From the NCBI GenBank assembly GCA_951812975.1, contig CATOTC010000001.1, forward strand, positions 744,001-808,000: a stretch of 64,000 nt of DNA. The letters are read 5' to 3'. The position numbers and the translations under genes are program-made. The notes beneath the pieces were generated by a model. It was not told where the DNA came from. It worked only from the letters and a program-made list of their open reading frames with translations, and did no database searches. This stretch comes from an uncultured Acidimicrobiales bacterium. GTDB taxonomy: Bacteria > Actinomycetota > Acidimicrobiia > Acidimicrobiales > Aldehydirespiratoraceae. This document shows positions 33,060 through 41,296 of the stretch, in pieces (within the stretch, counting starts at the first letter, position 1; every line of letters starts with the position of its first letter).

Positions 33060-34027
33060 GACAACACCTCCGGGTTGACGCAGTTCAACGGGCGCTCGCC
33101 GGCCAGGATCGCTTTCACGTCCGCCACGATCATCTCGGTCTGACGGATCTCCACATCGTAGGTTGCTCCGCCGATGTGAGGCGTGATCACCACATTGTCC
33201 ATTTGCAGCAGCGGGTGTTCGACCGGAAGCGACTCGCCGTCGACATGGTCGAGGGCAGCACCGCCGAGGTGACCACTCTTGAGCGCAGCGATCAGCGCAT
33301 CGACATCATGCAGACCCGCTCGCGCTGTGTTGATGTACAGCGCTTCCGGTCTCATCTGCGCGAATCTCGCCTCGTTCATCATCTGTTGCGTGTCGGCTGT
33401 GACGTTGGCGTGCATCGAGACAACGTCGGCCTGCACCAGCAGATCACCCAGTTCATGGCTGGCGTCGCCAACATATGGATCATGGCTGATCACGGTCATG
33501 CCGAGGCCTTCCAGTCTCCATTTCACTGCTCGGCCCACCGCGCCGAGTCCCACGAGCCCGGCTGTCCGACCTGCCAGTTGCCAAGTCCGGTAACGCTGAT
33601 AGGGCAGCGTCTCTCCAAAGACCGTGCCATTGACCATGTCGCGATGACCCGGAATGACCCGTCGAGCCAGTGCCATCAACAGAGCCACAGTCATCTCCGC
33701 CACCGCATCGGCGTTGCGTTCCGGCGCACTGACAACCGGAATCCCCGCCGAGGTCGCACCCGCCACATCGACGTTGGTGGGGTTGCCTCTAGTGGCAGCG
33801 ATCAGTTTCAACGGAAGATCGAACACCGCGCCGGAACAGAAGTCTGCCTCGCAGATCAGAATCTCAGCACCCGACTCCCGAAGCTCGGCGGCCAGGTCGT
33901 CCGGGCCGTAGAGCCTGATCGGGGTGTACTCCAGCCAGGGATCGAAGATCACCTCAACCACCTTGCGAAGCTCTTCGAGCGCCGGACCGCGTAGCGGCGC
34001 AGTAACGAACGCACGGGGTCTTGACAT
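33056..34027 (-). CDS. D-isomer-specific 2-hydroxyacid dehydrogenase family
   Basis: 323 residues from ATG 34027. The NAD-binding site is GLVGLGAVGRAVKWRLEGLGMTVISHDPY, with an Asp in place for NAD. Catalytic Arg is in NTARAGLHD, Glu in DHVDGESLPVEHP, and His in ITPHIGGAT, so the Arg-Glu-His set is complete. Members interconvert 2-hydroxy and 2-keto acids (glycerate, phosphoglycerate, erythronate). The gene overlaps the aldolase by 4 bp (ATGA) and is divergent from the kinase gene by ~60 bp, so the three genes probably form one pathway. Substrate not determinable; the presence of a kinase points to a phosphorylated or free sugar acid. Confidence 0.92.
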   Translation of the reverse strand: MSRPRAFVTAPLRGPALEELRKVVEVIFDPWLEYTPIRLYGPDDLAAELRESGAEILICEADFCSGAVFDLPLKLIAATRGNPTNVDVAGATSAGIPVVSAPERNADAVAEMTVALLMALARRVIPGHRDMVNGTVFGETLPYQRYRTWQLAGRTAGLVGLGAVGRAVKWRLEGLGMTVISHDPYVGDASHELGDLLVQADVVSMHANVTADTQQMMNEARFAQMRPEALYINTARAGLHDVDALIAALKSGHLGGAALDHVDGESLPVEHPLLQMDNVVITPHIGGATYDVEIRQTEMIVADVKAILAGERPLNCVNPEVLS

Positions 34028-34089
34028 GACCCCCACGTTAGAGGCTGGAAGCGTCAGGCTCCTAGAATGACCTGGCGGAGGGGCGACTT

Positions 34090-35457
34090 GTGGCGCAGGT
34101 GACCGTGGGAATCGACATCGGGACCACTTCGGTCAAGGCCGTGGCCGCGGCTGCCGACGGCGAAATCGTTGCACGTACGCGGGTCGGTCATCGTCTAATC
34201 GCTCCAAGCTCGGACCGATTTGAACATGATCCGAGATCAGCGTGGATCGACAATGTGACAGCCGCCTGGAAGGTGGTGAGCGCGGGCCACGATGTGGCCG
34301 GAGTCTGCGTGTCGGCGATGGTTCCGTCGCTGTGCGGTGTCGACGATCGTGGCGAACCCGTGACACCCGGACTGCTCTATGGTGACGCCCGAGGTCGTTA
34401 CAGGCCGTCCGGCGCAACACCTGGGGATCTGCCGACGACCGGTCTCGGCGAGGTCGCCGGGTTCGCCGGCTGGATCGCCGCACAACCCGGAGTCGCCGCC
34501 CTGTGGCCCGCACAGGCGGTTGCCAATCACGCTCTGTGCGGGGTGGGAGCCATCGACACGTCCAGCGCAATGACGATGACCCCGCTGTTCGGCATCGAGG
34601 GCTGGGACGCCGAGATACTCGAAATGCTCGGCCTCAACGCCGGCCAACTTCCCGTCACATGCCCGGGGCAGACGCCGATCCCGCGCAACAGCTCTCACGG
34701 GGCCTCTTCGATCATCGGGGCCACCACGGCTGTCTCAGGTGGCACGATCGATGCGTTGGCAGAACAGACCGTCGCCGACGCCCACGCCCCCGGCGATGTG
34801 CTGGTGGTCTGTGGCACGACTCTGATCATCTGGGGGTTGACCGACGAATGGCGCGAGGTCGACGGGTTGTGGACCATCCCGTACGCAGTCGACGGTCGGA
34901 TCGCGATCGGCGGCGCCAGCAACGCGGGCGGACTCTTCATCGACCGCGTGCGCTCAATGATCGGCGATGTCGACGAAGCTGACCTGCTCGACGTGAGCGC
35001 AGCAGATCTACCAGTTTGGATTCCGTATCTTCGAGGTGAGCGAACCCCCTGGCATGACCCCCTTCGCCGGGCAGAGCTGCTGGGACTGGGACTCAACCAC
35101 GGGCCCGTCGAGATTGTCGCGGCCGCCTACGAGGCTGCCGCATTCGTTGTGCGGCATCACCTTGATCTTGCTGACGTCTCTGCGCAGAGAATCGTGGCCG
35201 CCGGGGGCGGGATCCAGAGCAGAGCCTGGATGCAGGCACTGGCCGACTGCAGCGGTCTTGGAGTCGACGTGTCTGTCCATCCCGAAGGTGCAGCTCTCGG
35301 GGCGGCATACGCCGCACGGGTCTGCGCAGGTCTGGAAGCCGACTCATCGGACAGCAGAAGTTGGGCCCGAATCAGCCGTCGGGTCGAACCGCGCGATCGA
35401 GCCGCAGAAGCGGCCGACAGCAGATACCAGCGTTTCCGCGAAGCCGTCGAACGATGA
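34090..35457 (+). CDS. FGGY-family carbohydrate kinase
   Basis: 455 residues, shorter than XylB (~484). VGIDIGTTSVKAVAAAADGE is the N-terminal phosphate loop, AGGGIQSRAWMQALAD the C-terminal adenosine site, and VCGTTLIIWG the phosphate-2 loop. Start GTG has GGAGGGG about six bases upstream. FGGY kinases phosphorylate xylulose, ribulose, fuculose, erythritol or glycerol with ATP. The protein should act on the sugar made or taken up before the aldolase step. It does not show the classical xylulokinase substrate residues clearly enough to name the sugar. Confidence 0.9.
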   Translation: MAQVTVGIDIGTTSVKAVAAAADGEIVARTRVGHRLIAPSSDRFEHDPRSAWIDNVTAAWKVVSAGHDVAGVCVSAMVPSLCGVDDRGEPVTPGLLYGDARGRYRPSGATPGDLPTTGLGEVAGFAGWIAAQPGVAALWPAQAVANHALCGVGAIDTSSAMTMTPLFGIEGWDAEILEMLGLNAGQLPVTCPGQTPIPRNSSHGASSIIGATTAVSGGTIDALAEQTVADAHAPGDVLVVCGTTLIIWGLTDEWREVDGLWTIPYAVDGRIAIGGASNAGGLFIDRVRSMIGDVDEADLLDVSAADLPVWIPYLRGERTPWHDPLRRAELLGLGLNHGPVEIVAAAYEAAAFVVRHHLDLADVSAQRIVAAGGGIQSRAWMQALADCSGLGVDVSVHPEGAALGAAYAARVCAGLEADSSDSRSWARISRRVEPRDRAAEAADSRYQRFREAVER

Positions 35458-35564
35458 ACTGCCGGCTGTGTCGAGGCGATGTCGGCACGTCTCGCCTTTC
35501 GGGAACCGACTGACCCGAGTACCTGACTCGCCGATCAGCAACCCGGTCAGCTACAACTAGCAGC

Positions 35565-35594
35565 ATGAGCGTTGCCAGACTGGTCGAACGATGA
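35565..35594 (+). CDS. Possible nine-codon leader ORF overlapping the LLM start
   Basis: ATG at 35565 opens MSVARLVER and stops with a TGA at 35592 that overlaps the ATG of the LLM gene (ATGA). A TACAAC -10-like hexamer lies seven bases before the ATG, so this short ORF could be a leaderless start that delivers ribosomes to the main gene. It is too short for any family test, and could be chance. Confidence 0.3.
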   Translation: MSVARLVER

Positions 35595-36511
35595 AGTTCT
35601 CCGTCACCTATCCGCTCGTCCACCACCCCTACAACCCTGAACTCCTGACCAAGCAAAGCTTGACCCGGTTCGCTCAAACAGCCGAGAACGCCGGTTTCGA
35701 CGCGATGGGGTTCACCGACCATCCAGCACCCACCCACCGTTGGCTCAGTGCCGGGGGCCACGATGCGCTCGACCCGTTCTCGGCACTTGCCTTCGTGGCC
35801 GCGGTCACCGACCGCATGCTGTTGATTCCCAACATTGTTGTTCTCCCCTACCGAAACCCCTTCCTCGTCGCCAAGTCGATAGCGACTATCGACGCCTTGA
35901 GCGGCGGACGGTTCGTGCTGGCGACCGGCACCGGCTATCTGAAAGGCGAGTACAAAGCGTTGGGAGTCGACTTCGATGAGCGCAACGAGCTGTTCGACGA
36001 GGCGATCGAGGTTCTGCGCGGCGTCTGGGAGCACGATGATTTTGCCTACGAAGGCCGCAATTTCCTGGCCTACGGGCAGACCGCCAACCCGAAGCCCGGC
36101 AGGGTTCCGATCTGGATCGGCGGAAACAGCAGACTCTCACGCAGGCGGGTCGCGGCTGTTGCCGACGGCTGGGTCCCGTTCCCCGCGCCGCGAGCCCTGG
36201 CCAGCACGACCAAGACTCCGCCACTGGAAACTCCTGAGGACCTCGCCGAGATGCTCGACTACCTCTGGCGGCATGTGGACGACCAGGGCCGTGACCGCTC
36301 AGAGATCGACGTCTGCTTCGGTTCTGATGCGGGAGGCTCTCCGGCATCAGAGACCTTCGACGCAGGCGCCCAGATCGAGGGACTGGCCTCGCTGAACGCG
36401 TTGGGCGTCACCTGGGCGTCGGTGACCGTGCCGGGAGACTCGATCAACCGCGCCCTCGAGGCCCTGCAGCGCTACGGCACCGAGGTCATCGCCGCAGCCG
36501 ACACCAGTTGA
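35591..36511 (+). CDS. LLM-class F420-dependent oxidoreductase
   Basis: 306 residues. MKFSVTYPLVHHPYNPEL is the first strand, and NAGFDAMGFTDHPAPTHRW and RMLLIPNIVVLPYRNPFLVAKSIATIDALSGGRFVLATGTGYLKGEY are the F420-type LLM segments; IPNIVVLPYRNP is typical of the group called TIGR03619-like F420 enzymes. TDHPAP with His is a usual cofactor contact. The gene follows the kinase by ~130 bp that hold no further gene, and is convergent with another LLM. No Shine-Dalgarno is seen, matching translational coupling to the small ORF above. Confidence 0.9.
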   Translation: MKFSVTYPLVHHPYNPELLTKQSLTRFAQTAENAGFDAMGFTDHPAPTHRWLSAGGHDALDPFSALAFVAAVTDRMLLIPNIVVLPYRNPFLVAKSIATIDALSGGRFVLATGTGYLKGEYKALGVDFDERNELFDEAIEVLRGVWEHDDFAYEGRNFLAYGQTANPKPGRVPIWIGGNSRLSRRRVAAVADGWVPFPAPRALASTTKTPPLETPEDLAEMLDYLWRHVDDQGRDRSEIDVCFGSDAGGSPASETFDAGAQIEGLASLNALGVTWASVTVPGDSINRALEALQRYGTEVIAAADTS

Positions 36512-36526
36512 CGCTCACCCCGCCGC

Positions 36527-37513
36527 TCACCCGGTTAAAAGGGCCGGTTGCACCTCATCGACGATCAACTCCATCTGTCGCTCAACGAGGTCCTCTGGCA
36601 TGCCGCCGATCGAAGCCCACAGATACAGGTGCTCGACGGGCAGCCCGTCACAGATACCGGTGATTCGAGCTACCGCCTCATCCGCAGTCAGGACCTGCAG
36701 TGCGCCGACCACGCCTGAGCCGCGGCCTTCACGAACCTCGTCGGTGGTCAGCCAACGAGGAGTGCGGCCCGTGCCCAGAGCAGCCTGCTGCCGGTAGCTG
36801 TTGAGCTGGTGAGTGCGGTGCGGAACGATCCTCTCCCATGCCTGTTCAGGGTCATCGGCGACCAGGAAGTCGACCACCCCTGCCATTCGGGCCGCTTCGA
36901 CACCATGGCCGGACTCCTCCAGCGCGTCGCGGTAGATGCCGAAACTGTCGCGGTTGTGAGTCAACAGACCAACGCCCAGACGCCCAGCTCGCGCCGCGCC
37001 CCGAGGACCGAGGTACCCGGCCCACAACGGCACGGGTTGCTGCACCGGTCCGGGACTGCAGCCGCCTTCAGCAAAGATCCGGCCGATCTCGCCGAGCGCG
37101 TGATCGGTCGCGTGGTAGCGGCTGGCGAGCTCGACACCGAACGCCTCGAATTCCGGGGCCACGTAGCCCGCGCCGAGCCCCAACTCGAGACGGCCCCCGC
37201 TGATCACATCAACCACCGCGGCCTGTTCCGCTACGGCCATCGGGTGTTGCAGCGGTGCCACCACCACTGCGGTGCCCAAGCGCACTCGTTCGGTACGTGC
37301 CGCGATGGCGGCCAGCACGGTGAGCGGCACCGGCAGATAACCGTCGTCGACGAAGTGATGCTCGCTGACCCAGACCGATCCGAGGCCGCGTCGGTCGGCC
37401 TCGGAGATCAGATCAAGATGCCAGCCGTAGTAGGCCGCTGGGTCGCGTCGCCAGGGCTCAGGATTGCGAAAATCGAAGTACAAACCCAGATTCGGGCGCG
37501 GCGCAGATCCCAT
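36527..37513 (-). CDS. LLM-class flavin-dependent oxidoreductase
   Basis: 328 residues. LGLYFDFRNPEPWRRDPAAYYGWHLDLI with SVWVSEHHFVDDGYLPVP shows the EHH motif of FMN-type luciferase-like enzymes, and RTERVRLGTAVVVAPLQHPMAVAEQAAVVDVISGGRLELGLGAGY the second half of the flavin site. The C-terminal LYLWASIGGMPEDLVERQMEL is typical. Its start ATG shares a base with the stop of the amidohydrolase-like gene (TGATG), so the two are translationally coupled. This paralogue is of the same kind as 17901-18881, different from the F420-type ones. Confidence 0.9.
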   Translation of the reverse strand: MGSAPRPNLGLYFDFRNPEPWRRDPAAYYGWHLDLISEADRRGLGSVWVSEHHFVDDGYLPVPLTVLAAIAARTERVRLGTAVVVAPLQHPMAVAEQAAVVDVISGGRLELGLGAGYVAPEFEAFGVELASRYHATDHALGEIGRIFAEGGCSPGPVQQPVPLWAGYLGPRGAARAGRLGVGLLTHNRDSFGIYRDALEESGHGVEAARMAGVVDFLVADDPEQAWERIVPHRTHQLNSYRQQAALGTGRTPRWLTTDEVREGRGSGVVGALQVLTADEAVARITGICDGLPVEHLYLWASIGGMPEDLVERQMELIVDEVQPALLTG

Positions 37514-38394
37514 CAGCTACCGGGCGCCGGGATCTTGAAGACCCTCTCGGCGTTCTCGTGGAGGAACTTGGGCCAGACGTGGGGTCGCAACGGAACGTCG
37601 GGAAGCTCCGCGAAGATACGTTCCAGATCGAGACCCGCCGGATAGTAGCCCGCGTACATCACCTTGTCGGAGCCGCGGGTGTTGGCGTAGTCGATGATGG
37701 CTCTGGGGTAATACTTCGGGGCGAAAGCCGATGTCATGTAGTACAGACCCGGCCATTTCAGCATCAGCTTCACAGCCAGGCTCTCCCAGGGCTCGGCTCC
37801 GTGACGCATCACGATCCTTAGTTCGGGAAAGTCGTAGCACACATCATCGAAATGCCGTACGTGTTGGCAGTCTGCCGGCACTCGTGGGCCCGGAATACCG
37901 GCATTGGAGATGATCGGCAGGTCGAGATCTATGCAGGTCATATAGATCGGGTAGTAGCGACGATCGCTGACCGGAACCTGCGGGATGCAACCCGCTGGGA
38001 AGGTTGTAACCGCGCTGAGACCGTGTTCGCTGTGTCTCTCGCGGATCTTCCGCACGGTTCCGGCAATATCGTTGGGGTCGATCTCCAGCGAGAAGAACAC
38101 TCGCCCGGGGTGACGCCGGCGAGCCTCGATCGACACCTTGTTGAGACCGAACAGGCCGGCCCGAACGCCACAACGATCCATCTTCGAAAAGGTCGTCTCT
38201 ATGGGATCCTCGTCTGGGGCAGCCTCGGGTGGAGTGTCGGTGAACATGTATCCCGCCGGCATCACCAGATCACCGCCCTCGGCTGATTCGGCGTCTTTGA
38301 AACCAGCTCGCAGGTACTGATAGACGGCGTTCTTGTCGGTGAACGGGAACCCGATCATCAAGTCGACTGCTTGCGGGTCTGACGGATAGCTCAT
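37513..38394 (-). CDS. Amidohydrolase-2-like protein with degenerate metal site
   Basis: 293 residues. TIM-barrel features are clear (RVFFSLEIDPND, ISNAGIPGPRVPADCQHV, DFPELRIVMRHGAEPWESLAVKLMLKWPGLYYMTS), but the N-terminal HxH/DxH motif is absent (VDLMIGFPFTDK), and the usual GSDYP before the C-terminus is AGYYPAGL, so the Asp ligand is lost. One His (RHGAEPW) is kept. It may use a different mechanism or be non-catalytic. It is the upstream gene of the pair with the LLM enzyme (1-base overlap TGATG), so it and the LLM enzyme are made together. Divergent from the aminotransferase gene. Confidence 0.85.
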   Translation of the reverse strand: MSYPSDPQAVDLMIGFPFTDKNAVYQYLRAGFKDAESAEGGDLVMPAGYMFTDTPPEAAPDEDPIETTFSKMDRCGVRAGLFGLNKVSIEARRRHPGRVFFSLEIDPNDIAGTVRKIRERHSEHGLSAVTTFPAGCIPQVPVSDRRYYPIYMTCIDLDLPIISNAGIPGPRVPADCQHVRHFDDVCYDFPELRIVMRHGAEPWESLAVKLMLKWPGLYYMTSAFAPKYYPRAIIDYANTRGSDKVMYAGYYPAGLDLERIFAELPDVPLRPHVWPKFLHENAERVFKIPAPGS

Positions 38395-38466
38395 TTTGTT
38401 CCTCTGGTTCTGAATTCGGTTCGGTTTCTATCGGCAGGATTCGGCGCGACTCTTCGCGGCAAACAG

Positions 38467-38472
38467 TAATCT
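38467..38472 (+). promoter_or_regulatory. Candidate -10 element for the aminotransferase gene
   Basis: TAATCT is eight bases upstream of the ATG at 38481, with no Shine-Dalgarno between, suggesting a leaderless or nearly leaderless mRNA. Confidence 0.38.
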
Positions 38473-38480
38473 CCATCACA

Positions 38481-39770
38481 ATGACCACCAACGCCCAATT
38501 GCTTGAACGTTACCGAGCGGTCCTGCCGTCGTATGTGAATCCGCTCTACGCCGAACCGATCTCCATCGAACACGGCGAGGGAGGCTACGTATGGGACGTG
38601 GAGGGCAACCGCTACCTCGACTTCTTCGGTGGAGTGCTCACCACCATGGTCGGCCACAGCAATCCCGATGTGGTGGCCGCGGTGCAGGACCAGGCCGCCA
38701 AGGTCATGCACACTTCGACGCTGTACCTCTGCGAGCCGATGATCGAGCTGGCTGAACAGATCGCCGCCATATCGGGTATCCCCGACGCCAGAGTGTTCTT
38801 CACCACCTCGGGCAGCGAAGCCAACGACACCGCCATCCTGTTGGCTACCAGCTATCGCAAGTCCAACCAGGTGCTGGCCATGCGCAACAGCTACCACGGC
38901 CGTTCGTTCACAGCCCAGGCGATCACCGCCCACTCCTCCTGGTCCTCGACCAGCCTCTCGGGTTTGTCGGTCAACTTCATCCAGGGCGGCTACCGGCTGC
39001 GCAGCCCGTTCGGTCATATGAACGACGAAGACTTCACCAACGCCTGCGTCGACGATCTCGTGCAGGTGATCGACATGATGACTGCCGGTGATGTCGCCTG
39101 CCTGATAGCCGAGCCGATTCAGGGAGTCGGCGGTTTCGCCACGCCGCCGGACGGTTTCTTCGGTGAGCTCAACAAGGTGCTCGCCAACCATCAGATCCTG
39201 CTCGTGGTGGATGAGGTGCAGACCGGATGGGGGCGAACCGGCGAGCACTTCTGGGGCTATCAGGCCCACGATGTGGTACCCGACATGCTCACCTTCGCCA
39301 AGGGCGTCGGCAACGGCGCCACGCTGGCGGGGATAGTCGCCCGTGCAGAGATCATGGACACCATCAGTGTGCTCTCGTTCAGCACCTTCGGTGGCAATCC
39401 GCTCTCGTCTGCGGCAGGTCTGGCCACGTTGCGTTACGTGCTCGACAACGATCTGCAAGGCAATGCCCTGCGAATGGGGCAGAGACTCACTGCAGCGGTG
39501 GCGCCGGTGGCAGCCTCGGTGCCGTGGATTGCCGAACTGCGGGGCAAGGGTCTCATGCAGGCGATCGAGACCGTTCATCCCGGTTCGCTCGAACCCGACG
39601 CTGCGCGGGCCGGCGCGGTGTTGGAGGGCTGCAAGCGGCGGGGCCTCCTCGTCGGCAAGGGCGGACTCTACGGCAACGCCATCCGCATCACCCCGATGCT
39701 CGACGTCAGCGCCGACGAGTTGGATGAGGGGATCGCAGCCATCCTCGAGACAATCGACGAGATCGACTAG
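38481..39770 (+). CDS. Class III (PLP-dependent) aminotransferase
   Basis: 429 residues. Family motifs: VWDVEGNRYLDFFGGVLTTMVGHSNPDVV, TSGSEANDTAILLA, LLVVDEVQTGWGRTGEHFWGY and the PLP lysine in LTFAKGVGNGATLAG. Members transfer amino groups of 4-aminobutyrate, beta-alanine, ornithine or glyoxylate/alanine pairs; the H/Y pattern in MRNSYHGRSFTAQAIT is the usual PLP stacking region. It is 34 bp upstream of the methylmalonate-semialdehyde dehydrogenase gene, so beta-alanine or a similar omega-amino acid giving malonate semialdehyde is the best guess; this is inference. Confidence 0.92.
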   Translation: MTTNAQLLERYRAVLPSYVNPLYAEPISIEHGEGGYVWDVEGNRYLDFFGGVLTTMVGHSNPDVVAAVQDQAAKVMHTSTLYLCEPMIELAEQIAAISGIPDARVFFTTSGSEANDTAILLATSYRKSNQVLAMRNSYHGRSFTAQAITAHSSWSSTSLSGLSVNFIQGGYRLRSPFGHMNDEDFTNACVDDLVQVIDMMTAGDVACLIAEPIQGVGGFATPPDGFFGELNKVLANHQILLVVDEVQTGWGRTGEHFWGYQAHDVVPDMLTFAKGVGNGATLAGIVARAEIMDTISVLSFSTFGGNPLSSAAGLATLRYVLDNDLQGNALRMGQRLTAAVAPVAASVPWIAELRGKGLMQAIETVHPGSLEPDAARAGAVLEGCKRRGLLVGKGGLYGNAIRITPMLDVSADELDEGIAAILETIDEID

Positions 39771-39804
39771 ACACCGACGCGCACCCACAGACAGGACAAC
39801 CATC

Positions 39805-41292
39805 ATGAAACAGATCACCCACCTCATCGACAACGATTCCGTTCCCGGCACATCCGGGCGATCCGCTGCGGTCTTCAACCCGGCGATCGGCGAACAGACA
39901 GCCGAGGTGGCTCTGGCCTCCAGCGAAGAGGTCGACACCGCGGTCGCCTCAGCAAGAGCCGCTTTCGCGGAGTGGAGCGAGGTGAGCATCGCCCGCCGGA
40001 CCAAGCTGATGTTCGCGTTCCGCAACCTCGTCGTGGACAACGCCGCTGAAGTCGCGGCCCGGCTCACAGCAGAGCACGGCAAGGTCACCTCGGACGCCGC
40101 GGGCGAGGTGGCACGAGCCGTCGAGAACATTGAGTTCGCCTGCGGTATCGCCGAGCATCTCAAGGGCAGCCACAGCGAGATGGCGTCCACCGGGGTCGAC
40201 GTCTACTCGGTGCGGCGTCCGCTCGGGGTGGTCGCCGGGATCACCCCTTTCAACTTCCCGGCAATGGTCCCGATGTGGATGGTTCCCAACGCGGTGGCGT
40301 GCGGCAACACGTTCGTGTTGAAACCTTCCGAGCGCGACCCCTCCGCACCTCTGTTCATCGCCGAACTGTTCTGCGAAGCCGGTTTCCCCCCGGGCGTTCT
40401 CAACGTGGTGCAGGGCGACAAGGTCGCAGTCGACCGGCTGCTGGCCCACCCCGACGTCAAAGCGCTGAGCTTCGTCGGTTCCACACCGATCGCCCAGTAC
40501 GTCTACGAGACCGCCAGCGCCAACCACAAGCGCGTGCAGGCTCTCGGTGGAGCCAAGAACCACATGGTCGTGCTTCCCGACGCCGACATCGACCTGGCGG
40601 CGGACTCCGCAGTGTCGGCGGCCTACGGCTCGGCGGGTGAACGCTGCATGGCGGTCTCGGTGGCCGTCGCGGTCGGCGATGTCGCCGATCCGCTGGTCGA
40701 TGCCATCAAGGTCCGTATGGAGAAGCTGACCATAGGCGACGGCACCGACCCCGCTTCGGAGATGGGGCCGTTGATCACCCGTGACCACCGCGACAGAGTC
40801 GCTGGGTATGTGGCCGCGGGCGAGTCATCGGGGGCATCGGTGGTCGTGGACGGGCGCGAGGCCGCCTTCGACAACGACGGCTTCTTTCTGGGCGTCACCC
40901 TGCTTGACCATGTGACGCCGGACATGACCGTCTACCAGGACGAGATCTTCGGCCCGGTGCTGAGCGTGGTGCGGGTGGACACCTATCGGGAGGCCGCTGA
41001 GTTGATCGCCGGCAATCCCTGGGGCAACGGCGCGGCGATCTTCACCCGCGACGGCGGCGCGGCGCGCCAGTTCCAGCAGGACGCGGACGCCGGCATGGTG
41101 GGCATCAACGTGCCGATTCCCGTGCCCGTCGGCTACCACTCCTTCGGCGGTTGGAAGGACTCAGCCTTCGGTGACACGACCATGTACGGTCCCGAGGGCA
41201 TCCACTTCTACACCCGCCCCAAGGTGCTGACGACCCGCTGGCCCGATCCCGCCGGCAGCGCAGTCAACCTGGGTTTCCCGACCAACGAGTAA
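39805..41292 (+). CDS. mmsA: Methylmalonate/malonate-semialdehyde dehydrogenase (CoA-acylating)
   Basis: 495 residues from ATG 39805; the longer track ORF overlaps the aminotransferase gene in another frame. The aldehyde-dehydrogenase fold is clear: GVVAGITPFNFPAMVPMWM, FVGSTPIAQ, LGGAKNHMVV and the active Cys in GSAGERCMAVS. MmsA enzymes make acetyl-CoA or propionyl-CoA from malonate or methylmalonate semialdehyde with CoA and NAD, losing CO2 or bicarbonate. Ends valine, beta-alanine or propionate catabolism. The KNHM and GERCMA segments fit MmsA, not general ALDHs. Convergent with the P450 gene 4 bp after its stop. Confidence 0.93.
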   Translation: MKQITHLIDNDSVPGTSGRSAAVFNPAIGEQTAEVALASSEEVDTAVASARAAFAEWSEVSIARRTKLMFAFRNLVVDNAAEVAARLTAEHGKVTSDAAGEVARAVENIEFACGIAEHLKGSHSEMASTGVDVYSVRRPLGVVAGITPFNFPAMVPMWMVPNAVACGNTFVLKPSERDPSAPLFIAELFCEAGFPPGVLNVVQGDKVAVDRLLAHPDVKALSFVGSTPIAQYVYETASANHKRVQALGGAKNHMVVLPDADIDLAADSAVSAAYGSAGERCMAVSVAVAVGDVADPLVDAIKVRMEKLTIGDGTDPASEMGPLITRDHRDRVAGYVAAGESSGASVVVDGREAAFDNDGFFLGVTLLDHVTPDMTVYQDEIFGPVLSVVRVDTYREAAELIAGNPWGNGAAIFTRDGGAARQFQQDADAGMVGINVPIPVPVGYHSFGGWKDSAFGDTTMYGPEGIHFYTRPKVLTTRWPDPAGSAVNLGFPTNE

Positions 41293-41296
41293 CGCG

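Noticed and set aside
38391-40190. 599-residue minus-strand ORF
   Set aside because: It is fully antisense to the class III aminotransferase and mmsA genes, whose families are certain. Its low-complexity His/Val/Gly composition is what GC-rich antisense frames give.
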